64,000 nucleotides of DNA. Origin: Mycolicibacterium gadium. Lineage in GTDB: Bacteria > Actinomycetota > Actinomycetes > Mycobacteriales > Mycobacteriaceae. Shown in pieces: positions 62,164 to 64,000 of this stretch. The notes below the pieces were generated by a model, which made no database searches, had not been told where the DNA came from, and saw only the letters and a list, made by a program, of their open reading frames with translations. Location of the stretch: NCBI RefSeq assembly GCF_010728925.1, contig NZ_AP022608.1:310001-374000 (forward strand), in the 5' to 3' direction. Both the position numbers and the translations under genes were made by a program. How positions within the stretch are numbered: the stretch's first letter is position 1; each line of letters opens with the position of its first letter.

Positions 62164-62955
62164 TCACGTTTGTTGAAGGAATTTTTCGATCGCTGGGCCG
62201 AAAGCGTTCGCCATGTCTTCAGCGTCGACGAGCTCGTAGGACATCGAGGCTTCGGCGATGACTCCTCGTGGAAGGACTTCGGCGAGGCTGTGCGCCAACT
62301 GCGTGGGATGACGGGTGTCGTCGCCGGCGATGATGAGCGTCGGAGTGTCGATGCACCGGAGGTCTTCGACGGCCGCGAAGGCGCGGTCATGACCGATTGC
62401 CGCTGCGGCAGCCGCGCTGTGGGCGTCAGCGCGCGGAATGGCCTCGGTGACCAGGTTGGCGATGAGCGGCTGAAGATGGGGAACGAACAGCGCCCAGGCG
62501 GCGTGCAGACCGCATGAACGGGCACGCTCAGCGAAGCGATCCATCAGTTCGGTGTCTGCGGCTTTGTCCGCGTCGTCCTCAATCGCTTCAGCACTGATGA
62601 CGACCGCGGACCGGGCGGTGCGGGGGTGCTGGAGGCACGTCCGCAAGGCGATTGTGCCGCCCAGGCCGGCGCCGACAAGGTGGGCGGAGGGGGCGTCGAG
62701 CGCGTGCATGATCGCGATGACGTCGGCGACGTACTGATCCCATCGGTGCAACGCCGGGTCGGGGCACCGCGATGCTCCGTACCCTCGAATATCAGGCAGC
62801 ACAACGCGATACCGATCAGCGAGCCGGTCGGCGAGTGGCCGCATGCTGTAGTGATCAGGCCCGCCACCGTGCAGCATGATGATCAGCTCGCCGCGGCCGA
62901 CGACCTCGCCCATGAGCGGCCAACCGTCATCGCCGATGTGCAACGTGCGCACCAC
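62164..62955 (-). CDS. Alpha/beta hydrolase, divergent from the copZ-like gene
   Basis: A 263-residue hydrolase; start GTG 62955 chosen because GAGGAGGG lies ~9 nt upstream (GTG 63006 also in frame). Oxyanion region MLHGGGPDHYSMRPL; nucleophile elbow in LVGAGLGGTIAL, where the usual Ser is Ala (G-x-G-L-G). An Asp is in IIAGDDTRHPTQ, but no clear C-terminal catalytic His is seen. It may therefore be non-hydrolytic, like haloperoxidase-fold relatives with lost nucleophile. Two copper-type operators lie in the divergent region. Confidence 0.75.
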   Translation of the reverse strand: MVRTLHIGDDGWPLMGEVVGRGELIIMLHGGGPDHYSMRPLADRLADRYRVVLPDIRGYGASRCPDPALHRWDQYVADVIAIMHALDAPSAHLVGAGLGGTIALRTCLQHPRTARSAVVISAEAIEDDADKAADTELMDRFAERARSCGLHAAWALFVPHLQPLIANLVTEAIPRADAHSAAAAAAIGHDRAFAAVEDLRCIDTPTLIIAGDDTRHPTQLAHSLAEVLPRGVIAEASMSYELVDAEDMANAFGPAIEKFLQQT

Positions 62956-63036
62956 ACCACCGATCCCTCCTCGCTCGGGGAAGCGCGACAAGCGTCGACA
63001 CGACACCAGCGGCCCCCGGACACTGACCCTTGAAGC

Positions 63037-63053
63037 ATACCCTCAGGGGGTAT
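63037..63053. promoter_or_regulatory. CsoR/RicR-type operator, hydrolase side
   Basis: ATACCCTCAGGGGGTAT, perfect arms, 5-bp centre. It lies between the divergent hydrolase and HMA genes. Confidence 0.78.
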
Positions 63054-63067
63054 ACGCTGGTGTACAC

Positions 63068-63084
63068 ATACCCGGTAGGGGTAT
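63068..63084. promoter_or_regulatory. CsoR/RicR-type operator, copZ side
   Basis: ATACCCGGTAGGGGTAT, perfect arms, 5-bp centre, 29 bp before the HMA gene start. The two boxes are 31 bp apart centre to centre, about three helical turns. Confidence 0.78.
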
Positions 63085-63113
63085 ATGGACGAGTCGAGGA
63101 TGGGAGAGCGGTA

Positions 63114-63326
63114 ATGAGCACGAGCACGTATGCGGTCACAGGGATGACCTGCGGGCATTGCGAGCTGTCGGTGCGCGAGGAGGTCGGCGAGGTCGCCGGT
63201 GTTGAGGGCGTTGAGGTCAGCGCTAAGACCGGGACGTTGGTCGTGACGTCCAGCGGTCCCGTCGATGACGCGCAGATCCTCAACGCCGTCGGCGAGGCCG
63301 GGTACTCGGCGGTGCGGGTCGCATGA
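63114..63326 (+). CDS. copZ: HMA-domain copper chaperone (CopZ-like), second copy
   Basis: A 70-residue cytosolic metallochaperone (ATG 63114, GGGAGAGCGG upstream). YAVTGMTCGHCELSVREEVGEV holds the Cu(I)-binding MTCGHC loop, followed by the beta-alpha-beta-beta-alpha-beta pattern ending AVGEAGYSAVRVA. Its stop overlaps the next gene start (ATGA). It delivers Cu(I) to a P1B-ATPase, which is not in this window but may lie just downstream, beyond the secreted protein. Confidence 0.92.
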   Translation: MSTSTYAVTGMTCGHCELSVREEVGEVAGVEGVEVSAKTGTLVVTSSGPVDDAQILNAVGEAGYSAVRVA

Positions 63327-64000
63327 ACGCTGCGGGACGGTTGGCTGCGTTCGGTGCCGCACTGACGGTGGCGTTCACGGCTGCGTACGTCACTGCCGCG
63401 GCGGTCGTCCCCGACGCCGCGCCTGCCGCTACCCAGGCCCTCGGCGTCGACGGCGCAGCTGCTCACCGTGCGTCGACGGAGCAGGCGCCGCCGTTAGCCG
63501 CTGTGTCCGCCGATCCGCCGGGGTTGTCGCTCGCCGCAGACGGATACGTGCTCGGCTCGGTGCGCGCACCCGGTGCGCCCAATGATCGGGGCACGTTGAG
63601 CTTCGGCATTGTCGACCCGGGCGGCACACCGTTGCGGGACTACGCGACTGTGCACGACAAGCAGCTGCACCTCATCGTGGTCCGTTCCGACGGCCAGCAC
63701 TTCGCCCATGTGCACCCCAGGCTGGACCCGGCCACCGGCACGTGGTCCACGCCGTGGACGTGGACGGCCGCCGGCACCTACCGCGTGTTCGCCGACTTCC
63801 AGCCGGCCCGGGCCAGCAGCGCCAAACTGACCCTCACCCGCACCGTGGAGGTGGCCGGCGCATTCGCCCCAGTGGCGCCGAGCATCACACGCACCGCGGA
63901 TGAAGTCGCTGGTTACACCGTGAAACTCGACGGCGCACTCACCGCGGGCGTCGCCAAGCAGCTCACCGCGACAGTCACGCGCGACGGTCGGCCGGTGACG
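63323..64000 (+). CDS. Secreted copper-associated protein, 3' end outside the window
   Basis: ATG 63323 is coupled to the copZ stop. 226 residues are visible: a signal peptide (~1-35), an Ala/Pro-rich stretch, then repeated beta segments with DKQLHLIVVRSDGQHFAHVHPRL and GTYRVFADFQPA. The His set LHL..HFAHVHP is a plausible Cu(II) site. The intact paralogue of the broken gene at 23560-24272, which also follows an HMA gene. Family name unknown to me; this pairing with CopZ suggests extracytoplasmic copper handling beside an exporter. Confidence 0.78.
   Translation, partial: MNAAGRLAAFGAALTVAFTAAYVTAAAVVPDAAPAATQALGVDGAAAHRASTEQAPPLAAVSADPPGLSLAADGYVLGSVRAPGAPNDRGTLSFGIVDPGGTPLRDYATVHDKQLHLIVVRSDGQHFAHVHPRLDPATGTWSTPWTWTAAGTYRVFADFQPARASSAKLTLTRTVEVAGAFAPVAPSITRTADEVAGYTVKLDGALTAGVAKQLTATVTRDGRPVT

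Noticed and set aside
61722..62525. A 267-residue minus-strand open frame
   Set aside because: Mostly a shifted reading of the alpha/beta hydrolase and non-coding DNA; Pro/Arg/Ser-rich without domains.

Overview
The window looks like accessory DNA, plasmid or integrated element, from a Mycobacterium/Mycolicibacterium-type actinomycete. The reasons are the high GC content, close sequence matches from memory to mycobacterial L,D-transpeptidases (LdtA, LdtB), RipA/RipC-type NlpC/P60 hydrolases, LpqS, CysK2 and MmcO, and an actinobacterial MobF/TraA relaxase. All homologies are from reading and memory; no search was run.

Layout. 1-5.2 kb: an IS21-type istA/istB pair (istB frameshifted), then a small integrated-element module (wHTH protein, Xis, tyrosine integrase, and a fossil of a second integrase). 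5.8-9.8 kb: four tightly packed genes of unknown function ending in a long protein with a helical N-terminus and Gly/Pro/Ser-rich linker that could be a type VII secretion substrate. 9.9-11.2 kb: toxin-antitoxin pieces. 11.4-17.2 kb: a 1,947-residue relaxase-helicase. 17.4-23 kb: a broken nuclease, a three-gene recombinase cassette with three near-palindromic sites just upstream, and an HNH fossil. 23.5-64 kb: a copper and cell-envelope island.

The island holds three L,D-transpeptidases, two NlpC/P60 hydrolases, a multicopper oxidase with an OmpR-type two-component system, two HMA copper chaperones beside paralogous secreted proteins (one decayed), a DUF305 lipoprotein, YcnI, a cupredoxin-like lipoprotein, a DUF1326 protein, an MPT63-like protein with a Cys/Met-rich tail, an lpqS-cysK2-MFS operon, and two very small Cys-rich proteins that resemble each other.

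Two regulatory circuits can be read from the DNA. One is a set of eight ATACCC/GGGTAT palindromes typical of copper-sensing CsoR/RicR repressors, although no CsoR-family gene is in the window. The other is a family of TACTA/TAGTA and TACGTAC dyads in front of the cell-wall enzymes, the lpqS operon and the regulator operons. Three BlaI/MecI/CopY-family repressors are encoded here, two of them overlapping genes for M56 (BlaR1-like) membrane proteases that lack a penicillin-sensor domain. The best candidate for an undescribed system is therefore a BlaI-M56 circuit that links peptidoglycan cross-linking to copper/redox defence. Many genes are decayed or carry single frameshifts, so either the region is old and eroding or the assembly has residual indel errors.
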